Source: JBOZRQ01 sp050789255 (GTDB lineage Bacteria; Bacillota; Sulfobacillia; Symbiobacteriales; Symbiobacteriaceae). From it: DNA of 64,000 bases. Below the pieces are notes generated by a model. The model did no database searches. It was given only the letters and a program-made list of their open reading frames with translations, and was not told where the DNA came from. The translations under genes and the position numbers were made by a program. This document shows, piece after piece, positions 8,335 to 16,096 of this stretch; within the stretch, counting starts at the first letter, position 1, and every line of letters starts with the position of its first letter. The stretch covers positions 186,001 through 250,000 of the forward strand of contig JBOZRQ010000025.1 of assembly GCA_050789255.1 (NCBI GenBank), in the 5' to 3' direction.

Positions 8335-9786
8335 ATGAGCGATCGTCCAAGCTCTGAAGCAGCTATTCAGAACCTGAACGGAAAGGTAGCCGTGCGCGTC
8401 GCCCCGGATGGCATGGAGGCATATCTGACCATCTCGCCCCCCAGGCATGGCGGCCTGCCGGTGACATTGGCGGAGGCTATGGGCGCTCTGGCTAAGGCCG
8501 GGGTCACCTTTGGCATTGACGCGGCGGCGGTTGAGCAAGCGGTGACTGAAGGGGCCGCACCCGTTAACTATGAGGTGCAGCGCAAGCCGGTTCTCGTGGC
8601 CAGGGGCAAGCTGCCGGTGCGCGGCCAGGATGCGATCGTTACCTACAACGAACTGCTGCAAACGCCCGCCGGATACCCGTCCCTTAAGGAGGACGGGCGG
8701 GCCGACTTCTTCGAGCTGAACCTGGTGCGCAACGTGACCCCGGGCGCCGTGCTTGCGGTGCGCCAGCCCGCTACGAAGGGCCAGCCCGGCACGAGCGTCC
8801 TGAACGTGCAGGTGCCGGGGGCCGATGGCAAAGAGCAGGTGATCAAGGCCGGCAAGGGCTGCAGGCTGTCCGATGACGGGCTCTCCATCGTGGCGGAAGT
8901 CGCCGGACATGCGGTGATGGGTTTCGATGCCCGCATCAGCGTCTCCCCGATCTTTGAGATTCGCGGCGACGTTGACACCAGCACGGGCAATATCGACTTC
9001 ATCGGCACGGTGATCGTGCGCGGGAACGTCAACAGCGGCTTCACGGTACGGGCCGAGCAGAACGTAGAGATTCACGGGGGGATTGACTGCGGCACGGTCG
9101 AGGCCGGCGGCGATGTCACCGTTCTCTACGGCATTCAGGGCGCCGGCCGTGGGCGCGTGGTCGCCGGGGGCCAAATCAAGTGCCGGTTCATGGAGAATGC
9201 GGATGTGAAGTGCTCCCGCGACATGGTGGTCAGCGACGGCATTCTGCACAGCCGGGTCCGCTGCGGCGGCAAGGTGACCGTAACCGGGCGCCGCGGGTCG
9301 ATTATTGGCGGGTCGGTGAAGGCCAAAGAAGAGGTGAGCGCCCGGGTAATCGGGTCGAACCTGGCCACGGCCACCGAGATCGAGGTGGGCATCTCGCCGG
9401 AGATGCGCGACGAGCTGGAGGCGGTGCGCCGCTCCCTGTTTGAGTCCGAGGACGGGCTTCGCAAGGCCCAGCAGGCGGTGACGCTCCTGCGGGACATGGA
9501 GGCAAGGCATCCGGCTGACTTCTCCAAGGAGAAGCGGGAGATGCTGATGAAGTCTTTGCGCAGCCAGTACTATTTTCAAGGGCAGCGTGAACAGATGGCT
9601 GCCCGCAAGGTCGCTCTCGAAGAGGAGTTGCACATGACCTACCTGGGCCGGGTGCGGGCCTTCGATATGGTCTACCCCGGCGTCAAGGTCATGATCGGCA
9701 ACGAGAGCTACATCGTCATCGACCTGCTGCATAAGGTGAGCTTCTACCTGTCCGACCAGCACGAGGTGACCCTCGGCAGCGCCTGA
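8335..9786 (+). CDS. fapA: FapA (DUF342) flagellar-associated polymerizing protein
   Basis: A 483-residue protein of the FapA/DUF342 family. The centre (about residues 150-340) is a repetitive beta-helix-like region with patterns such as GGIDCGTVEAGGDV. It is followed by a coiled coil (about 345-440) and a short C-terminal beta domain. Members assemble into polymers and are often found beside sigD in Firmicutes flagellar operons. The biochemical role is poorly known. Confidence 0.85.
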   Translation: MSDRPSSEAAIQNLNGKVAVRVAPDGMEAYLTISPPRHGGLPVTLAEAMGALAKAGVTFGIDAAAVEQAVTEGAAPVNYEVQRKPVLVARGKLPVRGQDAIVTYNELLQTPAGYPSLKEDGRADFFELNLVRNVTPGAVLAVRQPATKGQPGTSVLNVQVPGADGKEQVIKAGKGCRLSDDGLSIVAEVAGHAVMGFDARISVSPIFEIRGDVDTSTGNIDFIGTVIVRGNVNSGFTVRAEQNVEIHGGIDCGTVEAGGDVTVLYGIQGAGRGRVVAGGQIKCRFMENADVKCSRDMVVSDGILHSRVRCGGKVTVTGRRGSIIGGSVKAKEEVSARVIGSNLATATEIEVGISPEMRDELEAVRRSLFESEDGLRKAQQAVTLLRDMEARHPADFSKEKREMLMKSLRSQYYFQGQREQMAARKVALEEELHMTYLGRVRAFDMVYPGVKVMIGNESYIVIDLLHKVSFYLSDQHEVTLGSA

Positions 9787-9805
9787 CCGAAGGAGGTGGG
9801 GCGGC

Positions 9806-10126
9806 ATGACGATTCGGTCGGTCGACCTGCAGACCATGATTCCCCGCCTGACGGAGTCCAGCCGACAGCAAGCCAACGCCGACGTGGCCCCGCTGGCAGC
9901 TCAGCATGTGGCCGCTGCGCATGCGCAGGAGCGGGCCGCGCGCAGCCAGCACCAGGTGCTCCACAAGGCGCCCGCTGACCAGGCGGGGATTCGCAAGGAC
10001 CGAGAGGGCAACGGCCAGCAGCAGGCGGGAGGGCGCGAGCCCGAGGCCCGCCAGGGCGGCAAGGAGCCCGAGAAAAAGGGGCAGCCCGAACGCCGGTGGG
10101 GCAACCGGCTGGATGTACGGGTGTAG
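9806..10126 (+). CDS. Small charged protein of the flagellar operon
   Basis: A 106-residue soluble protein with a strong ribosome-binding site (AAGGAGGTGG at 9790-9799). The first 50 residues are predicted to be helical and begin TIRSVDLQTMIPR; the second half is rich in Gln, Glu, Lys and Arg and probably disordered. Similar small proteins follow fapA in related Firmicutes as I remember them, but no function is known. It could be a regulatory or scaffolding partner; this is inference from position only. Confidence 0.65.
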   Translation: MTIRSVDLQTMIPRLTESSRQQANADVAPLAAQHVAAAHAQERAARSQHQVLHKAPADQAGIRKDREGNGQQQAGGREPEARQGGKEPEKKGQPERRWGNRLDVRV

Positions 10127-10161
10127 CCGGTTTCAGCGCGTCAAGAAGGAGAGGAAGAAGC

Positions 10162-10662
10162 TTGCCGTCAGTCTTGCTGCTTCTGATCGGGGGAGGCATT
10201 GCCTTCTATTCCCTTTGGCAGTTGCGGCGCTGGCTGGCTGAGGCTGAGCGCCAGTCCGCCGCCGGACCCCGGCGGCTTGAAGCCATTGTCGAGGAGTTGA
10301 TCGCCACGGCCGAGGGCGCCTCCGCAGCGGTGGCCGAGAAGACCGAGGCGCTGGAACTCTCGATCACCAAAGCGAACGCTGCCCTCGCCAAGCTAGATGC
10401 CGCTAACGCCGGCGGTGTCCAGTCGGCGGCGCCCCGGCGGCTGGTGGGTCCACGCGTAAAGCGAGCCGCTGCCCCGGAGCCGGTGGCGGCGCCCGCCGCC
10501 CAGGCGGACCCGGTGCTGATGTCGGCGCCCGATGTGCCCGAACTGCACCGCCGGGTCTACACCCTGGCCGACACCGGTCAGGACGTCACCACGATCGCCC
10601 GCCAGCTCAGCCTGACCAAGGGCGAGGTCCAGTTCATACTGGGCCTGCGGCGCATGAACTAG
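10162..10662 (+). CDS. DUF6115-like membrane-anchored coiled-coil protein
   Basis: A 166-residue protein if it begins at the TTG at 10162, which has a purine-rich AGAAGGAGAGGAAG stretch just upstream. It has one N-terminal membrane helix (about residues 2-18), a coiled coil (about 22-75), an Ala/Pro-rich linker and a C-terminal helix-turn-helix-like segment ending in VQFILGLRRMN. This architecture and position match the DUF6115 proteins of Firmicutes flagellar operons. A longer in-frame ORF starts at 10096 but overlaps the previous gene and lacks a ribosome-binding site. Confidence 0.7.
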   Translation: MPSVLLLLIGGGIAFYSLWQLRRWLAEAERQSAAGPRRLEAIVEELIATAEGASAAVAEKTEALELSITKANAALAKLDAANAGGVQSAAPRRLVGPRVKRAAAPEPVAAPAAQADPVLMSAPDVPELHRRVYTLADTGQDVTTIARQLSLTKGEVQFILGLRRMN

Positions 10663-10673
10663 GGGGGAGCCGC

Positions 10674-10997
10674 ATGGATGCCTACACCGCCCGCGGCCTC
10701 CGCCTGGCGCTAGGCGTGGGAGTCGGCCTGGGCCTGATCGCCGCTGCGCTTGTACTCACCGTCTTCCCGGCCTCCAGGGGCGACCGCACCCTGGTCACGG
10801 TGATGGTCCGCCTGGACACCTCTGTGACCGACATTGCCCAAATGCTCCGGGACGCCGGAGCGATCGACAGCGCCGACGCCTTCGTGACCCGGGCCACCGA
10901 GCGCGGCGCGGCCGATCAAGTCAAGATCGGCCCCCACACGGTGGTCGTTGGTGACAGCGTGGACGACATTCTGACGAAGCTTACGCAAGCGAAATAA
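10674..10997 (+). CDS. Membrane protein with MltG-like N-terminal domain only
   Basis: A 107-residue protein with one membrane helix (about residues 10-30) and a small domain that resembles the LysM-like N-terminal part of the endolytic transglycosylase MltG, as in TSVTDIAQMLRDAGAIDSA and DSVDDILTKLTQ. The MltG catalytic domain is absent, so it is not an active transglycosylase. The start has a GGGGGGAG ribosome-binding site. It may bind peptidoglycan near the flagellar base; this is inference. Confidence 0.68.
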   Translation: MDAYTARGLRLALGVGVGLGLIAAALVLTVFPASRGDRTLVTVMVRLDTSVTDIAQMLRDAGAIDSADAFVTRATERGAADQVKIGPHTVVVGDSVDDILTKLTQAK

Positions 10998-11003
10998 AGG
11001 CAA

Positions 11004-11128
11004 TTTGCCGCATATTACGCAGATTATTATGATTACGCAGATTTCCGGTCATTCCTCCTGGCATTAATTAATATAATAATAATGTTTTAATCTGTGTAAT
11101 CATGTAAATCTGCGTAATCTGCGGTAAA
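11004..11128 (+). repeat. Long imperfect inverted repeat, copy 2
   Basis: The left arm (11004-11044) and the right arm (11089-11128) are near reverse complements, and the left arm shares an identical core with copy 1 at 2482-2520. The loop is shorter (about 44 bases), A+T-rich and unrelated to the loop of copy 1. Again the element starts just after a stop codon and ends before the next gene. Conserved arms around variable loops suggest selection on the hairpin. Confidence 0.86.
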
Positions 11129-11166
11129 AATGTGTGAAATGCCCCAATGCCGGAGGTGCCAAGACT

Positions 11167-11403
11167 ATGTCCGCCAAGTGGCTTGCGCAAGAGGATCTGT
11201 TGGCCCAGGTGGGCATCACGGCGCAGGAGTTGCGCTACTTCCAGGAGCAATTTCAGGAGCAGATGAAGGTCCTCACGCAGAAGGGCGATGATGGGGCGCC
11301 CCGCTTTCTGCCTGACGCGGTGTTGCTGCTGCGGTGCCTGTCCGCCATGAAAGCGCAGGGCGCTACGCCCGAGCAAATCAAGGGCTGGTTTGGCCTTACC
11401 TGA
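11167..11403 (+). CDS. Small MerR-type helix-turn-helix protein
   Basis: A 78-residue protein, start chosen at the ATG with GGAGGT nine bases upstream (11152-11157). An earlier in-frame GTG at 11134 lies next to the repeat and has no ribosome-binding site. The fold suggested is a lone MerR-like winged helix: VGITAQELRYFQEQF, then RFLPDAVLLLRCL and GATPEQIKGWFGL. There is no effector domain. Function is unknown; it may be a small DNA-binding regulator. Confidence 0.6.
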   Translation: MSAKWLAQEDLLAQVGITAQELRYFQEQFQEQMKVLTQKGDDGAPRFLPDAVLLLRCLSAMKAQGATPEQIKGWFGLT

Positions 11404-11437
11404 GCCTAACTTCCCGCAAAAACCGGAGCAAAAGGCT

Positions 11438-11466
11438 TTGCCAGTAGGGCTAGATTATGCTATATT
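11438..11466 (+). promoter_or_regulatory. Sigma-A-type promoter of rpsB
   Basis: TTGCCA at 11438-11443 and TATATT at 11461-11466 are separated by 17 bases. Transcription would start near 11473 and produce a leader of about 115 bases before rpsB. Confidence 0.8.
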
Positions 11467-11498
11467 ATCCGTTGGTGTCATTACACACGCTCGCCGAC

Positions 11499-11558
11499 AG
11501 CGGCGGCGATGCTAGCGCAAACGTGGCTAGCTCCGCCGTTGGATGAAGTGAGCGGCGG
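11499..11558 (+). promoter_or_regulatory. Structured rpsB leader with alternative pairing
   Basis: The 8-mer AGCGGCGG occurs twice, at 11499-11506 and at 11551-11558. Both copies can pair with CCGCCGTT at 11533-11540. The upstream pairing encloses a second perfect stem, GCTAGC at 11511-11516 with GCTAGC at 11526-11531. The two hairpins exclude each other. This looks like a feedback-controlled ribosomal protein leader, by analogy with other r-protein operons; ligand binding by S2 is inference. Confidence 0.6.
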
Positions 11559-11589
11559 TTCCCAAAATCATCGGAGGTGAATGGTACCC

Positions 11590-12357
11590 GTGTCTGTTAT
11601 TTCTATGAAGCAGCTCCTTGAGGCCGGTGTTCATTTCGGCCATCAGACCCGCCGCTGGAACCCCAAGATGAAGGAATACATCTTCACCGAGCGCAACGGC
11701 ATCTACATCATCGACCTGCAGAAGACTGTCCGCATGGTCGACAACTGCTACAACTTCGTGCGCGACGTGGCTGCCGAGGGCGGCAAGATCCTGTTCATCG
11801 GCACCAAGAAGCAGGCCCAGGACGCCGTCCGTGAAGAGGCTGAGCGCTGCGGTCAGTACTTCGTCAACCAGCGCTGGCTCGGCGGCATGCTGACCAACTT
11901 CGAGACCATCAAGCGCCGTGTGAACCGCCTCGCCCAGCTCGAGGAGATTGAGACCACCGAGCAGTGGTCCAAGCTCACCAAGAAGGAGCAGGCCCTTCTC
12001 ATGAACGAGAAGGAGAAGCTGGTCAAGTACCTCGGCGGTATCAAGGGCATGAAGAGCCTGCCCGACGCCGTGTTCGTCATCGACCCCCGCAAGGAGCACA
12101 TCGCCATCGCCGAGTGCCGCAAGCTGGGCATTCCCATCGTGGCGATCGTCGACACCAACTGCGACCCCGACGAGATCGACTACATCATCCCCGGCAACGA
12201 CGACGCTATCCGCGCTGTCAAGCTGCTCACCGCCAAGATGGCTGACGCCGTCATCGAGGGCCGCCAGGGCGTCGACGCCGGCACCGCCCCCGAGACCGAG
12301 GCTGCCGACGAAGAGATGACCATGGACGCCGAGGCCGCCGCTGTCGAGGTCGAGTAG
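11590..12357 (+). CDS. rpsB: 30S ribosomal protein S2
   Basis: A 255-residue S2 protein with the family start SVISMKQLLEAGVHFGHQ and the conserved NQRWLGGMLTNF. The C-terminal tail beyond about residue 225 is acidic and Ala-rich, an extension seen in several Gram-positive S2 proteins. The GTG at 11590 matches the usual N-terminus, while the in-frame ATG at 11581 lies only three bases from GGAGG and adds three residues; either may be used. A terminator separates it from tsf. Confidence 0.96.
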   Translation: MSVISMKQLLEAGVHFGHQTRRWNPKMKEYIFTERNGIYIIDLQKTVRMVDNCYNFVRDVAAEGGKILFIGTKKQAQDAVREEAERCGQYFVNQRWLGGMLTNFETIKRRVNRLAQLEEIETTEQWSKLTKKEQALLMNEKEKLVKYLGGIKGMKSLPDAVFVIDPRKEHIAIAECRKLGIPIVAIVDTNCDPDEIDYIIPGNDDAIRAVKLLTAKMADAVIEGRQGVDAGTAPETEAADEEMTMDAEAAAVEVE

Positions 12358-12371
12358 TAGGTAGAAGCATG

Positions 12372-12416
12372 AGCGGGGCGGACTTGAGGAAGCATAACCT
12401 GAGTCGCCCCGCTTTT
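12372..12416 (+). terminator. Intrinsic terminator or attenuator between rpsB and tsf
   Basis: AGCGGGGCG (12372-12380) pairs with CGCCCCGCT (12405-12413), with further pairing of GACT and AGTC inside, followed by TTTT. It probably lowers tsf transcription relative to rpsB. Confidence 0.85.
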
Positions 12417-12534
12417 ATGTGCGTCAGGTCGGAACCCGTAGCGAGTCGGTACATAGCGTCCGTCGCGCAAGGGTACACCAGGCAGAATGTTAGCGCCGCT
12501 GTGTCGGCGCATAAGTACTGGGGGTTGTCAAATC

Positions 12535-13449
12535 ATGGCTGAGATTACGGCTAAGATGGTAGCGGATCTGCGCGCTCGCACCGGCGCCGGCATGATGGAC
12601 TGCAAGAAGGCGCTCACCGAGACCGGTGGCGATTTCGACAAGGCTGCCGACTGGCTCCGTGAGAAGGGCCTGGCTGCTGCCGCCAAGAAGGCTGGCCGCG
12701 TTGCCGCCGAGGGCCGCGTGTACGCCAAGGTTCGCGAGGGCGCCAAGCTGGGCGTGCTCGTTGAAGTTAACTGCGAGACCGACTTCGTGGCCAAGGGCGA
12801 GCAGTTCGTCGCCCTGTGCGACGAGGTGGCTGAGCTGATTCTGGAGCAGAACCCGGCCGACATGGACGCCCTCAACACCCTGCTGGGCGACCGGATCAAG
12901 GCCGCCATCGCCAAGATCGGCGAGAACATCTCGGTGCGCCGTTTCGCCCGCTACGCTGTGGAAGGCGGTGGCCGCGTCCACGCCTACATCCACGGCGACG
13001 GCCGCGTGGGCGTGCAGATCGAGCTCGCCACCGCCAGCGACAGCGTCGCCGGCAGTGATGCCGTGAAGTCGCTCTGCCAGGAGATGGCCCTGCAGATCGC
13101 CTCCATGAAGGCCCGCTTCGTCAGCAAGAGCGAGGTGCCGGCCTCCGAGATCGAGCACGAGAAGGAGATCCTCAAGGCCCAGGCGGTCAACGAGGGCAAG
13201 AAGCCCGAGATCGCCGAGAAGATGGTCGCCGGCCGGATCGAGAAGTTCTACAAGGAAGTCTGCCTGCTTGAGCAGCCCTGGGTCAAGGATGACTCCAAGA
13301 CCATCGCTGCCCTGGTGAAGGAGACCGCAGCCAAGGCTGGCGGCGAGATCACCGTCCAGCGGTTCGTGCGCTGGGAGAAGGGCGAGGGCATCGAGAAGAA
13401 GAGCGATGACTTCGCCGCCGAGGTTGCCAAGGCTGCCGGCGTCCAGTAA
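12535..13449 (+). CDS. tsf: Elongation factor Ts
   Basis: A 304-residue EF-Ts, the nucleotide exchange factor of EF-Tu. The N-terminal UBA-like domain shows RTGAGMMDCKKAL, and the core contains LVEVNCETDFVAKGEQF, which contacts EF-Tu. The two core dimerisation subdomains are both present. The start has a GGGGG element upstream, and a small hairpin (GCGCCG at 12493-12498 with CGGCGC at 12505-12510) lies just before it. A terminator follows at 13468. Confidence 0.97.
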   Translation: MAEITAKMVADLRARTGAGMMDCKKALTETGGDFDKAADWLREKGLAAAAKKAGRVAAEGRVYAKVREGAKLGVLVEVNCETDFVAKGEQFVALCDEVAELILEQNPADMDALNTLLGDRIKAAIAKIGENISVRRFARYAVEGGGRVHAYIHGDGRVGVQIELATASDSVAGSDAVKSLCQEMALQIASMKARFVSKSEVPASEIEHEKEILKAQAVNEGKKPEIAEKMVAGRIEKFYKEVCLLEQPWVKDDSKTIAALVKETAAKAGGEITVQRFVRWEKGEGIEKKSDDFAAEVAKAAGVQ

Positions 13450-13467
13450 ATCATCCGAACTAAGGGA

Positions 13468-13500
13468 GGGGCGGGAGGCGGTTGTCCTCCCGCTCCTTTT
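13468..13500 (+). terminator. Intrinsic terminator after tsf
   Basis: GGGGCGGGAGG at 13468-13478 pairs with CCTCCCGCTCC at 13486-13496 with one wobble pair, followed by TTTT. Confidence 0.88.
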
Positions 13501-13736
13501 GCCGCCTGGCGGTCCGAAAAGCAGAGCCGGTCGCCGCGACATGTGCGTGGCGATCGGCAACGGGACGTACCCGCAGCGTGGGGGGCGGGTGCCCACCCGG
13601 CACCTGCATGTGCCGGGAAGGGCGCGGAGGATGCATTCTTCCTCCCCCCTACTTAAAATCTCGCATGAGGAACTCGCCTAGAGGAAAGTATTAGTAGGGT
13701 ATAGAAGAAGGCTCAATGCTACAGGGAGGTTACGGC
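13501..13736 (+). other. Intergenic leader region before pyrH
   Basis: No gene is supported here. The region holds two hairpins: CCCGGCAC at 13596-13603 with GTGCCGGG at 13610-13617, and a shorter one near 13626-13646 formed by GGAGGA and TCCTCC. Neither has a T-run. No clear sigma-A promoter was found, although pyrH must be expressed across the terminator at 13468 or from an unseen promoter. Confidence 0.5.
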
Positions 13737-14468
13737 ATGCAAGGACCCATGTACAAACGGGTCGTGCTGAAGCTAAGCGGTGAGGCCCTGGCGGGCGATC
13801 GCGGCATGGGTCTCGACCCCAAGGTGCTCGACTATCTGGCTGCCCAACTGAAGGTCATCCATGAACTGAAGGTTCAGGTGGCGATCGTGGTGGGGGCGGG
13901 TAACTTCTGGCGTGGCAAACTCGGCCAGGAAATGGGCATGGATCGGGCGTCTGCTGATTACATGGGCATGCTCGCTACGGTGATGAACTCCCTCGCTCTC
14001 CAGGATGCCATCGAGAAGCACAAGGTGGACACGCGCGTCATGACCGCCGTCGAAATGCGGCAGGTCGCCGAGCCGTTTATCCGCCGGCGGGCCATCCGTC
14101 ACCTGGAAAAGGGCCGGGTGGTGATCTTTGCCGCCGGGACGGGCAATCCTTATTTCACAACGGATACCACCGCAGCGCTGCGCGCCGCCGAAATTGAGGC
14201 GGATGCCATTCTTATGGGCAAGCAAGGCGTCGAAGGGGTGTACGATTCCGATCCGCGCACGAATAAGGATGCAGTGAAGTATCAGGAGGTTACCTACCAG
14301 GAGGTCCTGGCGAAGGGCCTGAAGGTGATGGACTCCACGGCCACCGCACTGTGTATGGATAATAACATTCCGATTATCGTCTTTGATATGATGGGCCATG
14401 ACTACGTACGCAAGGTTGTCCTCGGCGAGGATGTAGGCCAGACATTTGTACGGGGGGAATCGAAATGA
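13737..14468 (+). CDS. pyrH: Uridylate kinase (UMP kinase)
   Basis: A 243-residue hexameric UMP kinase of the amino acid kinase family, converting UMP to UDP with ATP. Visible motifs are VVLKLSGEALAGD at the N-terminus, IVVGAGNFWRG in the nucleotide site and AGTGNPYFTTDT. The ATG at 13737 has GGGAGGT six bases upstream. Its stop overlaps the frr start by four bases (ATGA), so the two are translationally coupled. Confidence 0.97.
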   Translation: MQGPMYKRVVLKLSGEALAGDRGMGLDPKVLDYLAAQLKVIHELKVQVAIVVGAGNFWRGKLGQEMGMDRASADYMGMLATVMNSLALQDAIEKHKVDTRVMTAVEMRQVAEPFIRRRAIRHLEKGRVVIFAAGTGNPYFTTDTTAALRAAEIEADAILMGKQGVEGVYDSDPRTNKDAVKYQEVTYQEVLAKGLKVMDSTATALCMDNNIPIIVFDMMGHDYVRKVVLGEDVGQTFVRGESK

Positions 14469-15022
14469 CGAAGCAGATTATTAAGGACGCTGACGACCGG
14501 ATGAAGAAGTCCATTGAGGCGTTTCGCCATGAACTCGCCTCGATGAAGGCGGGCCGGGCCACCCCGGCGCTGCTTGACAAGCTGCGGGTGGACTACTATG
14601 GCACGCCCACACCGGTCAACCAGGTGGCCAATATTGATATTCCGGACGCCCGGACCATTACGATTAAGCCCTGGGACCGCTCCATGCTCAAGGCGATCGA
14701 GAAGTCGATCCTGATCTCCGACCTCGGCCTGAACCCCAACAACGACGGCGTGGTGATCCGCCTCGTCCTCCCGCCCATGACCCAGGACCGCCGCAAGGAG
14801 CTGGTCAAGGTGGTCGCCAAGCGGACGGAGGATGAGCGGGTGGTGGTGCGCAACGTCCGGCGCGATGCCAACGACGCCATCAAGAAGATGGAGAAGGAGA
14901 AGACGATCTCCGAGGACGAGTCCAAGCGGGCTCAGGAAGAGATCCAGAAGCTCACGGATAAGGCGATCAAAGAGGTCGACCATATCATGGAGCTGAAGGA
15001 AAAGGAGATCATGGAGGTATAG
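14465..15022 (+). CDS. frr: Ribosome recycling factor
   Basis: A 185-residue protein of exactly the family length. It has the three-helix-bundle sequence with R-rich and E-rich helices and the conserved stretch LRVDYYGTPTPVNQVANI in the small beta domain. RRF with EF-G splits post-termination ribosomes. It overlaps pyrH by four bases and is followed three bases later by a small hypothetical gene. Confidence 0.97.
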   Translation: MTKQIIKDADDRMKKSIEAFRHELASMKAGRATPALLDKLRVDYYGTPTPVNQVANIDIPDARTITIKPWDRSMLKAIEKSILISDLGLNPNNDGVVIRLVLPPMTQDRRKELVKVVAKRTEDERVVVRNVRRDANDAIKKMEKEKTISEDESKRAQEEIQKLTDKAIKEVDHIMELKEKEIMEV

Positions 15023-15025
15023 GCC

Positions 15026-15289
15026 GTGCTCGACTCCCAGCCCTGGACATGGGATCTGACGGGACTGCCCTGGGATGAGGCGGAACCGATCTTGAAGTCC
15101 AGAGGTCTAACCTACGAAACCGTGGTCACCCACCCGCCCTCCCGGCCGGTCGGAGCGGGCACGCTTCGGGTCGTGGCCGAACAGCCGCGGCCAGGGGGCG
15201 TGCGGGTGGTTTTGGCCTATCGCACCTACGAACGGCCTTCAGTGGCTGGGGATCCCGAGGATCAGGGAGGAATCAAGGGGCGTGCTTGA
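15026..15289 (+). CDS. Small hypothetical protein with PASTA-like sequence
   Basis: An 87-residue protein starting at GTG, three bases after frr and overlapping uppS by eight bases. Residues 8-68 resemble one PASTA repeat, as in DLTGLPWDEAEPILKSRGL followed by beta strands. There is no signal peptide or membrane helix, so an extracellular role is unlikely. The tight packing between frr and uppS supports a real gene. Function is unknown. Confidence 0.65.
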   Translation: MLDSQPWTWDLTGLPWDEAEPILKSRGLTYETVVTHPPSRPVGAGTLRVVAEQPRPGGVRVVLAYRTYERPSVAGDPEDQGGIKGRA

Positions 15290-16064
15290 CAGTTTACGCA
15301 AGCTGGTGGGCCTCGAAAAAGAGGCCACCCCCGTGGACAGCACGGCAGTTTCCCAGAGCAATCGCGCTCGCCACGTCGGGATCATTATGGACGGGAACGG
15401 GCGCTGGGCGCAGCGGCGCGGCCTGCCTCGAACCGCCGGCCACCGGGCCGGGGTCGAGGCGGTGCGCGGCGTGGTTGAGGCTGCCCCTGAAGTGGGTCTT
15501 GAGGTTCTGACCCTGTACGCGTTTTCCACGGAAAACTGGAAGCGTCCCAAGGACGAGGTGGACGCCCTGATGTTCCTCCTGGTGGAGTACTGCCGCCGGG
15601 AAGTGGAGTCCCTGCACAAGAACGGGGTGCGGATCAATGCGATCGGCCGGATCGACGAGCTGCCGACACTGCAGCGGGATGAGATCTGGCGCGCAGTGGA
15701 GCGCACCCGCGGCAACAACCGCCTGGTGCTGAACCTGGCGGTGAATTACGGCGGGCAGGCAGAGCTCGTGGACGCCATGCGCACCCTGGCAGGCAAGGTT
15801 CAGGCCGGCGAGCTCAGGCCCGAGGAGATCTCCGCCGAACATATCGCCAGCCACCTTTATACCGGTGGCCTCCCGGACCCAGACCTGATCATTCGCACGG
15901 CCGGTGAGATGAGGCTCTCGAACTTCCTGGTGTGGCAGGCCGCGTACAGCGAGATCTGGGTGACGGACGTCGCCTGGCCTGACTTCCGGCGTGATCACCT
16001 GGAGCAGGCGCTGAGCGATTTCTCCCGCCGGGAACGCCGCTTCGGCGCTGTCGTATCTAAGTAG
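15282..16064 (+). CDS. uppS: Undecaprenyl diphosphate synthase
   Basis: A 260-residue cis-prenyltransferase that makes the C55 lipid carrier for cell-wall synthesis from farnesyl diphosphate and isopentenyl diphosphate. The catalytic Asp is in IIMDGNGRWA (Asp37), followed by GHRAG; the later motif DLIIRTAGEMRLSNFL carries the substrate-binding Arg residues. The GTG start at 15282 has a GGGAGGA element upstream. It lies with cdsA, dxr and ispG, which share isoprenoid and lipid precursor roles. Confidence 0.96.
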   Translation: MLDSLRKLVGLEKEATPVDSTAVSQSNRARHVGIIMDGNGRWAQRRGLPRTAGHRAGVEAVRGVVEAAPEVGLEVLTLYAFSTENWKRPKDEVDALMFLLVEYCRREVESLHKNGVRINAIGRIDELPTLQRDEIWRAVERTRGNNRLVLNLAVNYGGQAELVDAMRTLAGKVQAGELRPEEISAEHIASHLYTGGLPDPDLIIRTAGEMRLSNFLVWQAAYSEIWVTDVAWPDFRRDHLEQALSDFSRRERRFGAVVSK

Positions 16065-16096
16065 GAAGCGACTTTGTAGGCAAAGCAGGTGAGTCG

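Noticed and set aside
13406..13694. Small ORFs between tsf and pyrH
   Set aside because: They overlap the tsf terminator, lack ribosome-binding sites and have no recognisable sequence pattern.
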